From Palsa-506 sp963836355 (GTDB lineage: Bacteria; Actinomycetota; Actinomycetes; Streptosporangiales; Streptosporangiaceae), in contig CAWIJO010000006.1 in assembly GCA_963836355.1 (NCBI GenBank), positions 248,001 through 312,000 of the forward strand: a DNA stretch of 64,000 nucleotides. Direction: 5' to 3'. The translations under genes were made by a program, and so were the position numbers. Positions 52,932-60,799 of this stretch are shown here, piece by piece. The notes under the pieces are model-generated. The model searched no databases. It was given only the letters and a program-made list of their open reading frames with translations, and had not been told where the DNA came from. Position 1 is the stretch's first letter, and every line of letters starts with the position of its first letter.

Positions 52932-53528
52932 TTAAAAATGCCATTGATTGACTAAGCGGCGACCGTCGGCACGTGCGCTGGCCGGATCCAGGTGCTGGCC
53001 GGTACTGGGCGGGTCCAGGAGCTGGCTGGTGACCTTGCCCGGGCGGCCGGTGGCGTCGTACCGTTCCCGCCAGGCCTGGCACCGCCGGGTGAAATCAGCC
53101 AGCTGCCGGACGGCGAAGCCCGGTGCCGACCAGTCGTGGCAGGCCACGTCGGCATGATTCACCCAGGCGTAGGTCCAGCAAGGGCGGCCGTCGGTCAGGG
53201 TGAGCTGCCGCAGTTCGTAGTGGTCGTCTTCGTAGATGTCGATCAGGCGCCACTCCGCCAGGGTCAGGCCGGTCAGCAGGATGCCGGCCGCGGCTGCCTG
53301 GCCGGCCGGGACCATGCCCGGATAACTGCGCGCCGTGAGGGCGGCGACCCGCCAGCCGGTCACCGTCCCGGCCGCGTGGTCTGGTATGCGGCGCAGCAGG
53401 GCACTGAGGATGCCGGGGAACTGCAGAGTGCCGTAGGCGAACAGGCCAGCGGGTTCACCCAGTTCGCCAGGTTCGCCAGGTTCGCCAGGTTCGCGTAGTT
53501 CAGCCGGGAGTCTTGGGGTGGGCCGCAT
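52932..53528 (-). CDS. Gamma-glutamylcyclotransferase-like protein (AIG2/GGCT family)
   Basis: The protein has 198 residues from ATG with GGAG. The GGCT-like fold shows LFAYGTLQFPGIL near the start, GWRVAALTARSYPGMVPAG and LIDIYEDDHYELRQLTLTDG. A short GEP repeat (9-bp units, plus strand 53462-53490) precedes the domain. It could release 5-oxoproline from a gamma-glutamyl amine; this is inferred only from the fold. Upstream ATG at 53576 is another possible start. Confidence 0.8.
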   Translation of the reverse strand: MRPTPRLPAELREPGEPGEPGELGEPAGLFAYGTLQFPGILSALLRRIPDHAAGTVTGWRVAALTARSYPGMVPAGQAAAAGILLTGLTLAEWRLIDIYEDDHYELRQLTLTDGRPCWTYAWVNHADVACHDWSAPGFAVRQLADFTRRCQAWRERYDATGRPGKVTSQLLDPPSTGQHLDPASARADGRRLVNQWHF

Positions 53529-53718
53529 GAAGACGCTCCGCTCATGCCGTTGCCGATCACCATCATCATCGTTCATGCCGGTCGCGGCGGGTAGCTGTCG
53601 CGGCAGGCGCGGGGCGATCACGCGCGGGGGCCGCCCGCGAACTCGTCCGGGCCGCTCCCGCGCTCAAGGACGTGGCCTCGCGCGCATCTTCCACAACGCC
53701 AGCCACTGCAATCACAAT

Positions 53719-53783
53719 TAACCGGTTGGCGAATTCTAGTGGTTAAGAATTGTCCGGCGATAACCGGAAAAAAGTTAACCACT
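53719..53783. promoter_or_regulatory. AT-rich palindromes upstream of a conserved gene
   Basis: AACCGGTT (53719-53726) is followed by a 9-bp inverted repeat AGTGGTTAA (53738-53746) / TTAACCACT (53775-53783) with GAATT flanks. This AT-rich patch stands out in a high-GC region and could be an operator or a transcription start zone. Confidence 0.4.
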
Positions 53784-53790
53784 GATGAAT

Positions 53791-53942
53791 TGCGCCGGGC
53801 GCCAGGGCGCGGAGGCCGCCGGGGCGCCGGGCGCGGAGTGCGCCGGGCGCCAGGGCGCGGAGGCCGCCGGGGCGCCGGGCGCGGAGGCCGCCGGGGCGCC
53901 GGGCGCGGAGGCCGCCGGGGCGCCGGGCGCGGAGGCCGCCGA
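53791..53942. repeat. 24-bp GC-rich minisatellite
   Basis: About six copies of GCGCCGGGCGCGGAGGCCGC plus CGGG lie head to tail, some with a 12-base variant block (CAGGGC). The last three are identical. The block fills the leader before the gene at 54011; frames that cross it are low-complexity artefacts. Confidence 0.93.
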
Positions 53943-54010
53943 CAGGGGGGGCGCCGGGGGCGCCCGTGGGGCCATGGCGCGTGGCGCGTGCCGCCAGGCA
54001 GAATGCTGGG

Positions 54011-54361
54011 ATGGCTTCGTATTCGGTCAACCAGGACGCAGTGGCCCAGGCGCAACGGCTCATCGATAGCCGCCAGTACGTGCTCGACAGCGACTGGGGC
54101 GACGTCCAGCCCGCCGCCGGCGACCAGAACGCCTTCCTGAAGTCGCACTCGTGGGAGGAGTACGCCCAGTGGCATCTCGGGCTTACTGACGGTGCCAGCG
54201 ATCACACCAAGGCCAGGTACGCGTTCGTCTACGGGGACTTCCGCCGGGTCCATCGGATGGGCCTCATCGCGTGCCAGTACCGGGCGGCGGAATGGCGGCA
54301 CAAGGAAGTCGAGCTCGCGGCCCACAACCTGCTGCAGCGCCTGGACAGCAAGCTGGGCTGA
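54011..54361 (+). CDS. Conserved actinobacterial hypothetical protein
   Basis: The protein has 116 residues, starting MASYSVNQDAVAQAQRLIDSRQY, then VLDSDWGDVQPAAGDQNAFL, HSWEEYAQWHLGLTDGA and YAFVYGDFRRVHRMGLIACQYRAAEWRHKEVELAAHNLLQRLD. This sequence is strongly conserved in actinomycetes, with acidic and His residues arranged as in a compact helical protein; no function is known to me. Start chosen at ATG before the conserved MASYSV. Confidence 0.85.
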   Translation: MASYSVNQDAVAQAQRLIDSRQYVLDSDWGDVQPAAGDQNAFLKSHSWEEYAQWHLGLTDGASDHTKARYAFVYGDFRRVHRMGLIACQYRAAEWRHKEVELAAHNLLQRLDSKLG

Positions 54362-54466
54362 GCCGCCTGGCCGTCGCGGTACTCGTTTGCCGGCCTCCGT
54401 TACGGGCACGAAGATCAGCAGCCTCGGTAGCTGAGCGGGGCGCGAGCAGGACAGACAGGTGCCAGG

Positions 54467-55279
54467 ATGACCGCGCTGGACTCGCCGGAACCGGCCGGGC
54501 CGCCTGGCCTGGCCCGGCCGGCTGGCGGGCCGCACGCCGCGGTCAAAGCGGCCCTGCCAGTTTCGCTGCTGGGGTGGCGGCCTTGGCACGGGCAGGCACG
54601 GAAACGAGATCTGTTCTGCCTGGCCGGGATCACGCTGAGCGTGCTTTACGGGCTCGCGATGATCCCGCTCACGCCGGGGCTGATTGCTACCCGCCCGGTG
54701 CTGCTCGAGCTGCTGTCCGGCTCCACCTCCTCGGTCGTTGCCGCGGGCGCGTTCGCCGAGGTGGAAAGCAAGCTTCAGCTGACCGTGGTGGTCGCCGCGG
54801 CGCTGCCGGGCATGATGAAATTCGACCTGCTGTTCTGGTGGGCGGGGGTGCTGTGGGGGCACCGGATCGTGGCGATGCTCGCCCGGCACAGCAGGCACGC
54901 CGCCGCCTTCGCCCGGCGGGCTGAGCGGCGCGATTCAAGGTTCGCCGGGGCTGCGGTGCTGTTGTCCGCCTTCCTGCCGGTGCCGACCCCGCTGGTCTAC
55001 GCGGCGGCCGGCTGGGTTGGCCTTGGGGCCATCACGTTTGCCGGCTGCGACCTGATCGGCTCGGCGGCGTGGGCGGCGTTTCTCGCCCTGCTCGGCTCCC
55101 TGCTCGGCACCAGCGGGGTGGCTGCGGCGAACCTGATTTCCCGCTATGCGCTCGCCACCATGATCGGGCTGGGGACGATCGCCATAATGCCGCACGCATG
55201 GCATGTGCTGCGGGCCCGGCGGGCGGCACGGGCGCGGTCCCGCGCGGGTTCTGGCCGGTCCCGCGCGGCGGGGCAGTGA
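54467..55279 (+). CDS. DedA/VTT-like membrane protein
   Basis: The protein has 270 residues and about five hydrophobic segments. Residues GSTSSVVAAGAFAEVESKLQLTVVVAAALPGMMKFDLLFWWAGVLWG resemble the re-entrant part of DedA/VTT proteins, and LSAFLPVPTPLVYAAAGWVGLGAITFAGCDLIGSAAWAAFLALLGSLLG resembles its second repeat. DedA proteins act as undecaprenyl phosphate or lipid flippases. The match is by pattern, so moderate confidence. It starts 105 bp after the previous gene. Confidence 0.65.
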   Translation: MTALDSPEPAGPPGLARPAGGPHAAVKAALPVSLLGWRPWHGQARKRDLFCLAGITLSVLYGLAMIPLTPGLIATRPVLLELLSGSTSSVVAAGAFAEVESKLQLTVVVAAALPGMMKFDLLFWWAGVLWGHRIVAMLARHSRHAAAFARRAERRDSRFAGAAVLLSAFLPVPTPLVYAAAGWVGLGAITFAGCDLIGSAAWAAFLALLGSLLGTSGVAAANLISRYALATMIGLGTIAIMPHAWHVLRARRAARARSRAGSGRSRAAGQ

Positions 55280-55359
55280 CCGGGCTGGGACTGAGAATTC
55301 CGGCTGCTGGTTCAAGCGCCCAGGCGGTGCCAGGCATCAGCATCTTGCATCGTGACATC

Positions 55360-55387
55360 TTGATGCCTTGATAATGGGCACTATGAT
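55360..55387 (+). promoter_or_regulatory. Promoter of the vapBC module
   Basis: TTGATG, a 16-bp gap and TATGAT read on the plus strand. The -10 ends 6 bp before the ATG, so the vapB transcript would be leaderless. A GACATC (55354-55359) and GATGTC (55385-55390) pair overlaps both boxes, fitting autoregulation by the complex. Confidence 0.6.
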
Positions 55388-55393
55388 GTCTAT

Positions 55394-55654
55394 ATGCGTA
55401 CCACCCTGACGCTCGATCCCGACGTGGCCCGGCTCCTCGATGACGCCGTGCATCGCGAGCGACGCCCGATGAAGCAGGTCGTCAACGATGCTCTCCGGCG
55501 AGGACTGACCGCGCAGAGCCCGCGCCGCGAGCCATACCGGCCCGAGGTCCATGAGTCAGAGTTGCGGCCGGGACTCGATCTCACCGGGTTCAACCGGCTC
55601 GCGGATGAACTTGAGGACGAGGCGATCATCGAGGTTTCCAGGCGCCGGCCGTGA
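55394..55654 (+). CDS. VapB-type antitoxin
   Basis: The protein has 86 residues. An N-terminal ribbon-helix-helix (MRTTLTLDPDVARLLDDAVHRERRPMKQVVNDALRRGL) binds DNA, and the C-terminal part (PEVHESELRPGLDLTGFNRLADELEDEAIIEVSRRRP) should thread into the toxin. Its end overlaps the toxin start (GTGA), usual for toxin-antitoxin pairs. The promoter is directly at the ATG. Confidence 0.9.
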   Translation: MRTTLTLDPDVARLLDDAVHRERRPMKQVVNDALRRGLTAQSPRREPYRPEVHESELRPGLDLTGFNRLADELEDEAIIEVSRRRP

Positions 55655-56079
55655 TCGTGGTAGACGTCAATCTGCTGCTCTACGCGGTGATCTCGGGTTT
55701 CAAGCAGCATGACGTCGCCCGCAGCTGGTGGGAGGAAACTCTTAACGGCCCAGCTGACGTCGGATTGGCCGGCCCGGCGATATTTGGGTTCCTGCGCATT
55801 TCTACCAATCCGCGAATCATGACTTCCCCGCTGCCGGCCGAAAAGGCAGTCGGCTACGCAGTCAGCTGGCTCGAGCAGCCAAACGTTTCCTTCCTGGTCC
55901 CTGGACCTCGTCACCTCGACATCGCGTTTGACCTGCTGCGCGACATGGGCACGGCAGGCAACCTGACCACCGACGTTCAGCTAGCCGCGTTCGCGATCGA
56001 GCACAATGCCGACATGTGCTCAAACGACAATGACTTCGGCCGGTTCCCGCGGCTTCGCTGGGTCAACCCGCTCGCCTGA
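55651..56079 (+). CDS. VapC-type PIN-domain toxin
   Basis: The protein has 142 residues. PIN-domain acids: Asp5 in IVVDVNLLLYA, then the late acids in LTTDVQLAAFAIEHNADMCSNDNDFGRFPRL. The middle motif GPAIFGFLRISTNPRI is of the FLRIxTNPR sub-type, but the usual Glu before it is not obvious. VapC toxins are RNases that cleave tRNA or rRNA. Whether a true Glu ligand is missing needs alignment. Confidence 0.92.
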   Translation: MIVVDVNLLLYAVISGFKQHDVARSWWEETLNGPADVGLAGPAIFGFLRISTNPRIMTSPLPAEKAVGYAVSWLEQPNVSFLVPGPRHLDIAFDLLRDMGTAGNLTTDVQLAAFAIEHNADMCSNDNDFGRFPRLRWVNPLA

Positions 56080-56379
56080 GCCCTGAGACACACACTCCCG
56101 GCCGGAAACCACGGCCGACTCAAATGATCATTAGGCGCCCGTCCTTTTGAACCAGCCTAAACGGGCCGCCGTTGGCCAGCGCGGCCCGATCTGGACTGAT
56201 CTCTTCCGGGCGTAATCCGCTGACCGCGGCCAGCGGCGGTCCGCCACTACGGGCCGGCGATCCGGTCAACCTGTCCAGCGGCCAGGGCGCCTATGAGTGC
56301 GGCAGCAGCCAGGAACTACCCGCCCGGGCCGACGAAGACCGGCGGTCCGCCGGGGGCCCGGCTGTCTTCGGCTCGGTAG
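56080..56379. other. Intergenic region with no recognised gene
   Basis: These 300 bp follow VapC and precede the minus-strand gene end at 56380. I see only GC-rich sequence with short repeats of CCGCC/GGCGG type and no credible frame. Confidence 0.4.
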
Positions 56380-56808
56380 CTATCGGCGCGCCTGCTCCGG
56401 GTGGATGACCTCGTGCACGTCACGCATGTTCACCGGCTGCGCCGGGACGGTGAACGCGTGCCGGATCGTCGCGGTCAGCCACAATGCGACCGTCGCAGCG
56501 ACCAGGACGGCCAGCGCGAAAACGCTGCCGGTGATCAGGCCAGCCACCGCGGCGCACAGCGCGACGACGCCCAGCGCGGTCGCGATCGCCCTGAACGCCC
56601 GGGCCGGTCGCGCTTGATTTGCCGTGTACAGGTCGCCGGCTGCGCCGAGCGCGCATCCGCCGACGATTCCGAGGACCAGCACCGCGGCGGTCGCGCCGCG
56701 CGCGCTGGAGACCAGCCACATGCTTGTTCCGTTGCGGAATGCCAGGTACCCGGCAACGATCACCGCCATGAACAGCGTCGTCACCGCGTCCTTCCAGGTC
56801 AGCCTCAT
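56380..56808 (-). CDS. Four-helix membrane protein of unknown function
   Basis: The protein has 142 residues. Helices: VTTLFMAVIVAGYLAF, MWLVSSARGATAAVLVLGIVGGCALG, ALGVVALCAAVAGLIT and VFALAVLVAATVALWLTATIRHAF. ATG lies after AAAGGAGGTG at good spacing. The C-terminal tail VPAQPVNMRDVHEVIHPEQARR is hydrophilic. I do not recognise the family. Confidence 0.75.
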   Translation of the reverse strand: MRLTWKDAVTTLFMAVIVAGYLAFRNGTSMWLVSSARGATAAVLVLGIVGGCALGAAGDLYTANQARPARAFRAIATALGVVALCAAVAGLITGSVFALAVLVAATVALWLTATIRHAFTVPAQPVNMRDVHEVIHPEQARR

Positions 56809-57064
56809 TGCCCGCACCTCCTTTGAGTTCAGCTGAAGATGGCCCCATCATTGTTTCGCGGCAGCCCGGGCCGACTAAAGTGCCGAAAGTCCCGGCCAGA
56901 AAGGCGGAAAGCCCTACCTGCGGGCCGCGGGTGACCTGGTGCGCGCTGGTTGCGAGGAGTAGCATCCGGGCATACCCGACGGGACCGCGGGGCGGGCTGC
57001 GACGAGCACATCGCAGGTCATGCCGGACCCGGCGTCCCTGGCCAGTCCCGGGGGGAGCGTTCTG

Positions 57065-58676
57065 ATGGCGCTAGAAGGTGGCGGGCTAGCCCGCTCGCCG
57101 ATTGTCGGGGATCTGCACCTGCCGCCGCCAGCGGCGGACGGCGCCGGGCCGGGCGATGAGGACAGCGGCCCGGGCGGGCCGGGCGATGAGCCAGTTCCCA
57201 TCCTGGTCGAGCTGAACGTCCTGTACCCGGGCGGCCTTGACGCCGTGACGGAGAAGTTCTTTCAGCTGTGGACGGACGGCTACGAGCAGTGGGCCGGCGC
57301 GCCGGCCCCTACCGGGAAGCCCGTGATGGGCCCGGCCCATCCCGCTGTTCCGGCCGGTCTCCAGCGGGTGACGGCCAGGCTTTACCAGTGCGTGCTGACC
57401 CGGCGCCAGCTGCTTGGCCTGATCCGGTGGGACCGGGAGTCCGCCCGCAGCCCGGACCGGGACCCGGCCGGCCGCCCGGATGCGCCGTCGGCCATCTTCA
57501 AGGCATGGCCTGACTACGTGCTCTACCCGCAGATCGACCGGTCGGCACCCACGGTCAAGGCGGACGCCGGCTGGCGTTCTTACAACGCCCGCGGCCGCGG
57601 CATCGTGTGGGCAGTCATCGACTCGGGGGTGGATGGCTGCCACCCGCATTTCAGCGCTCTTGAGCTGGCCGCCGAGGCCGGCGCGGTGCCTGGTCCCGCT
57701 CCGGTGCACACCGCCGCGCTGCACCGTGACTTCAGCGGGCTGGTCCGGCTGCCCGGCGATCCGCCACCGGATCCGCTTGCGCCGCTCACCGACGCCGACG
57801 GGCACGGTACCCATGTGGCCGGCATCATCGCCGGCCAGACACCGCCCGGCCGGACGCCGCACGTGGCCGGCTCGGGCGAGCCGCCGGACGGCGGCGGGTT
57901 CGTGCCGCGCGCACGGGTCGGGATGCTGTCCGGGATGGCACCGGAATGCGAGCTGGTCAGCCTCAAGGTGCTGCGCCGGACCGGGCAAGGGGTCTGGATC
58001 ACCTCGTCCGCCGCGGTTATCGCGGCACTTGAGTATCTGCGCACCGAGGTGAACGTAGCTACCAGCTTGCTCCGCGTGCACGGCGTCAACATCAGCCTGG
58101 GCTGCCCGTGGGATTCCGACTCATTACGCGGCCGGGCAGTCACCGCTGTCGCAGGCCGTCAACCAGCTGGTGAGCTCGGGGGTCGTCGTGGTGGTGTCCG
58201 CCGGGAACGGCGGCGGCGGCCAGGCGCAGGACCCGGCCGGCGCGATGGCCATGCTCGGGACCATCACCGAGCCAGCGCACGCCGAGGACTGCATCGCCGT
58301 CGGCTCCACGCACCGCGATGCCCCGCACGCATTCGGCGTGTCCTGGACGTCCGGCAAGGGTCCCACGCTGGACGGCCGGATGAAGCCGGACGTGGTGGCG
58401 CCGGGCGAATGGATAACCTCGGCGGCGGCCGGCACGATACGCGCCCGGGCCGGCCTGGATACCCTGCCGCCCGACGACCCGGACCGCGCGCTGGCCTATG
58501 CCGAGCAGTCGGGCACGTCGATGGCGGCGCCGCACGTCTCCGGTGTGATCGCCGCGTTCCTCTCGGCGCGGCCCGAGTTCATCGGGCGGCCCAGGGAGGT
58601 CAAGGCCATGCTGACCCAGAACGCCACTGACCTCGGCCGGGAACGCTACGCGCAGGGGCCGGCCTGGTCGATCTGA
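57065..58676 (+). pseudogene. Subtilisin-like (S8) peptidase with one frameshift
   Basis: The N-terminal part (about 150 residues) is not a subtilase, then the triad appears: Asp in AVIDSGVDGCHPHF, His in DADGHGTHVAGIIAG, and, after a frame change near 58120, SAGNGGGGQA and the Ser in AEQSGTSMAAPHVSGVIAAFLS. One extra base in CCGACTCATTACGC explains the switch: the other frame reads HYAAGQSPLSQAVNQLVSSGVVVVVSAGN. Without it the protein would be a 537-residue S8 peptidase. There is no signal peptide. A single frameshift could be a sequencing error; all catalytic residues survive. Confidence 0.8.
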
Positions 58677-58751
58677 TGCGGATGCTAGCGAACGCGTGAC
58701 CGCCGCGGCGGCGCCACCGAATGCAGCCACCGAATGCAGCAAGGAGATGAC

Positions 58752-60101
58752 ATGGATCAGATCGCGGGCCGCCCGCACTGGGAGCTGACGTTCGATAAGT
58801 CCGGGGCGCTGACCTCGCCGGCGGCCGGTGAGTTTCTCACCGAGGCAGCCGCCTCTGGCGTCGCCGACCTGTTCGTGATGAGCCATGGCTGGGGCAGCTC
58901 GGTGGGGGGCGCGCGCGGGCTGTACAAGGCCATGTTCCCGCTCGTCGCGACGGCTGTTAAGCAGGCGCATGGAATCGGGCCGATCGGGTTCGCGGGCATC
59001 ATCTGGCCATCCTTGTGGTTCCCCGATCCGCCGCCGGCCGCCGCGGCGCAGGTGGCCACGGCCGTGGCGGCCGGCCGCCCGGGCGCGGCCGACGCGGCGC
59101 TGTCCGGCCAGCAGATCGCCGACACGCTCAAGGCGTCGTTCGACGACCCCGGGCAGTCGGCGAGCGTGCAGCAGATGGGGCAGCTCATCGACGCGGGCAC
59201 GGCCGGGGTCGGCAACGAGCCGGAGGCTACCCAGCAAGCGCGGCTGGCGCAGTTCCACGGGCTGCTGCAGACGCTGGTTCCCGGCGGGCCGCAGCCGGCC
59301 GAGGACGCCGGCGAGACCGCGCTGCTGCAGACCGACGATCCGCAGCGCGACTACGCCTACATTTCGGACGTCCTCGGCAGCGCCCCGGCCGGCGGGGCGG
59401 CCGAGGGCCTCGACGACATCTTCGGGAAGGTCTGGAACGGCGCCAAGGGCGCGCTCCGGGCGGCTTCGTATTACGAGATGAAGGCGCGCGCCGGTGACGT
59501 CGGGCGCAAGGGCCTTGGCCCGCTGCTGGAACGCCTGCACGCGCGGGCACCCGGCATGCGGGTACACCTGATGGGACACAGCTTCGGCGCCCGGCTGGTG
59601 TCCTTCTCGCTCAGCGGCATCAGCTCGGCGGCCGCCAGCCCGGTCGCTTCCCTGTGCCTCATCCAGGGCGCCTTCTCGCACTGGTCATTCGCCCATGTGC
59701 AGGACATGCCCTTCGGCACGGCAGGAGCACTGAACCAGTACGCCGACCGCGTGCACGGCCCGCTGGTGGCCACCTTCAGCGAATTCGACTATGCGGTCGG
59801 CCGCTGGTATCCCCGGGCCTCGTTCCTGGCCCAGCAGGACGCGCAGGCCGCCGCTGACCCGGCAAGCCAGTGGGGCGGGATGGGAGCCGACGGCTTCCAG
59901 GGCGTCGCCCCGGCCGGCAGCTTCGATCTGCTTCCGGTGGGCACGGCGTACTCGCTCATGCCCGGCTCCTTCTACCGCGTCGACGGGTCCGCCGTGATCG
60001 CCAACATCTCGCAGTCGTCGTTCTCCGGCGCGCATTCCGACATCCGGCACCTCCCGGTCGCCTGGCTCGCAGTCTCTGCCGCTGCAGCTCACAACGCCTG
60101 A
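58752..60101 (+). CDS. Alpha/beta-hydrolase-like esterase or lipase
   Basis: The protein has 449 residues. The nucleophile elbow GHSFGARL lies at about residue 276 after MRVHLMGHSFG, and the N-terminal FVMSHGWGSS is the oxyanion-hole HGW-type motif. The rest is Ala/Gly/Pro rich. No secretion signal is seen. ATG has AAGGAG at 5 nt. It lies 75 bp after the S8 peptidase. Substrate unknown, lipid ester hydrolysis is possible. Confidence 0.75.
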   Translation: MDQIAGRPHWELTFDKSGALTSPAAGEFLTEAAASGVADLFVMSHGWGSSVGGARGLYKAMFPLVATAVKQAHGIGPIGFAGIIWPSLWFPDPPPAAAAQVATAVAAGRPGAADAALSGQQIADTLKASFDDPGQSASVQQMGQLIDAGTAGVGNEPEATQQARLAQFHGLLQTLVPGGPQPAEDAGETALLQTDDPQRDYAYISDVLGSAPAGGAAEGLDDIFGKVWNGAKGALRAASYYEMKARAGDVGRKGLGPLLERLHARAPGMRVHLMGHSFGARLVSFSLSGISSAAASPVASLCLIQGAFSHWSFAHVQDMPFGTAGALNQYADRVHGPLVATFSEFDYAVGRWYPRASFLAQQDAQAAADPASQWGGMGADGFQGVAPAGSFDLLPVGTAYSLMPGSFYRVDGSAVIANISQSSFSGAHSDIRHLPVAWLAVSAAAAHNA

Positions 60102-60282
60102 CGCAGGATAATAATGGTCGTGGCACGCTATCCGGATGGGGACAAAACCGAGTCCCCGAAATGGCTGGCCATAGGGCAGGGCCGGGCGCATACTGGGGGA
60201 CTTCTGATGGCTCACCGAGGCGGCCGGGCGGAATTCGCCAGGGAGCACCGACGGGAATCAGGCTTGCCGATGGGGGATCAAG

Positions 60283-60720
60283 TTGGCCGATGAGGACATT
60301 AACTCCCAGCATCCCGCGGCGGGCCAGGACCCGGTAGCCCGCGCTGGACAGGTCGCCCGCTGCGCCCTGGCTGGCATCCGGGTTGTCAACGGCGCTGTCG
60401 CACTATTGGCGCCGGGCTTCATCATCCGCCGGTTTGGCGAGTCGCCGGAGGAAGACAGCGCCGCCGTCTACGGCCTGCGGATGTTCGGCGTGCGGACCGT
60501 CCTCATCGGGTTCGATCTCATTGCCCTGTCCGGAGCGCCGCGGCGGCGGACGCTGGGACAGGCTGTCATCATCCATGCCAGTGATACCGCGAGCGTGGCT
60601 GCCCTGGGCCTGACCGGACGGGTGAAACCGCGCACGGCGGTCATGCTCACGCTGGTCTCCGCGACCAACACCGGCCTCGCGGTCACGGCTTACCTGGCGG
60701 CCCGGCGGGCCGAGGCGTGA
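60283..60720 (+). CDS. Small membrane protein, DUF4267-like
   Basis: The protein has 145 residues, starting at TTG with GGGGA upstream. After a hydrophilic start, helices run through AGIRVVNGAVALLAPGFIIRRFG, YGLRMFGVRTVLIGFDLIAL and VMLTLVSATNTGLAVTAYLAARR, with HASDTASVAALGL in the middle. The family guess rests on the RxxGxRxxxxGxxLL and SDTAxxxA pattern. It precedes the peroxidase gene by 79 bp on the same strand. Confidence 0.6.
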   Translation: MADEDINSQHPAAGQDPVARAGQVARCALAGIRVVNGAVALLAPGFIIRRFGESPEEDSAAVYGLRMFGVRTVLIGFDLIALSGAPRRRTLGQAVIIHASDTASVAALGLTGRVKPRTAVMLTLVSATNTGLAVTAYLAARRAEA

Positions 60721-60799
60721 CCGGCGGGCCAGCCGACATCAGCGGCGCGGGACGGCCGGCCAGGCGCAGGTGTCACTGACGAAAGCGAAAGGTACCACC

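Noticed and set aside
53743..54063. Proline/arginine-rich protein across the 24-bp minisatellite
   Set aside because: The frames are repeat artefacts in both strands, and the only real start nearby is the conserved gene at 54011.
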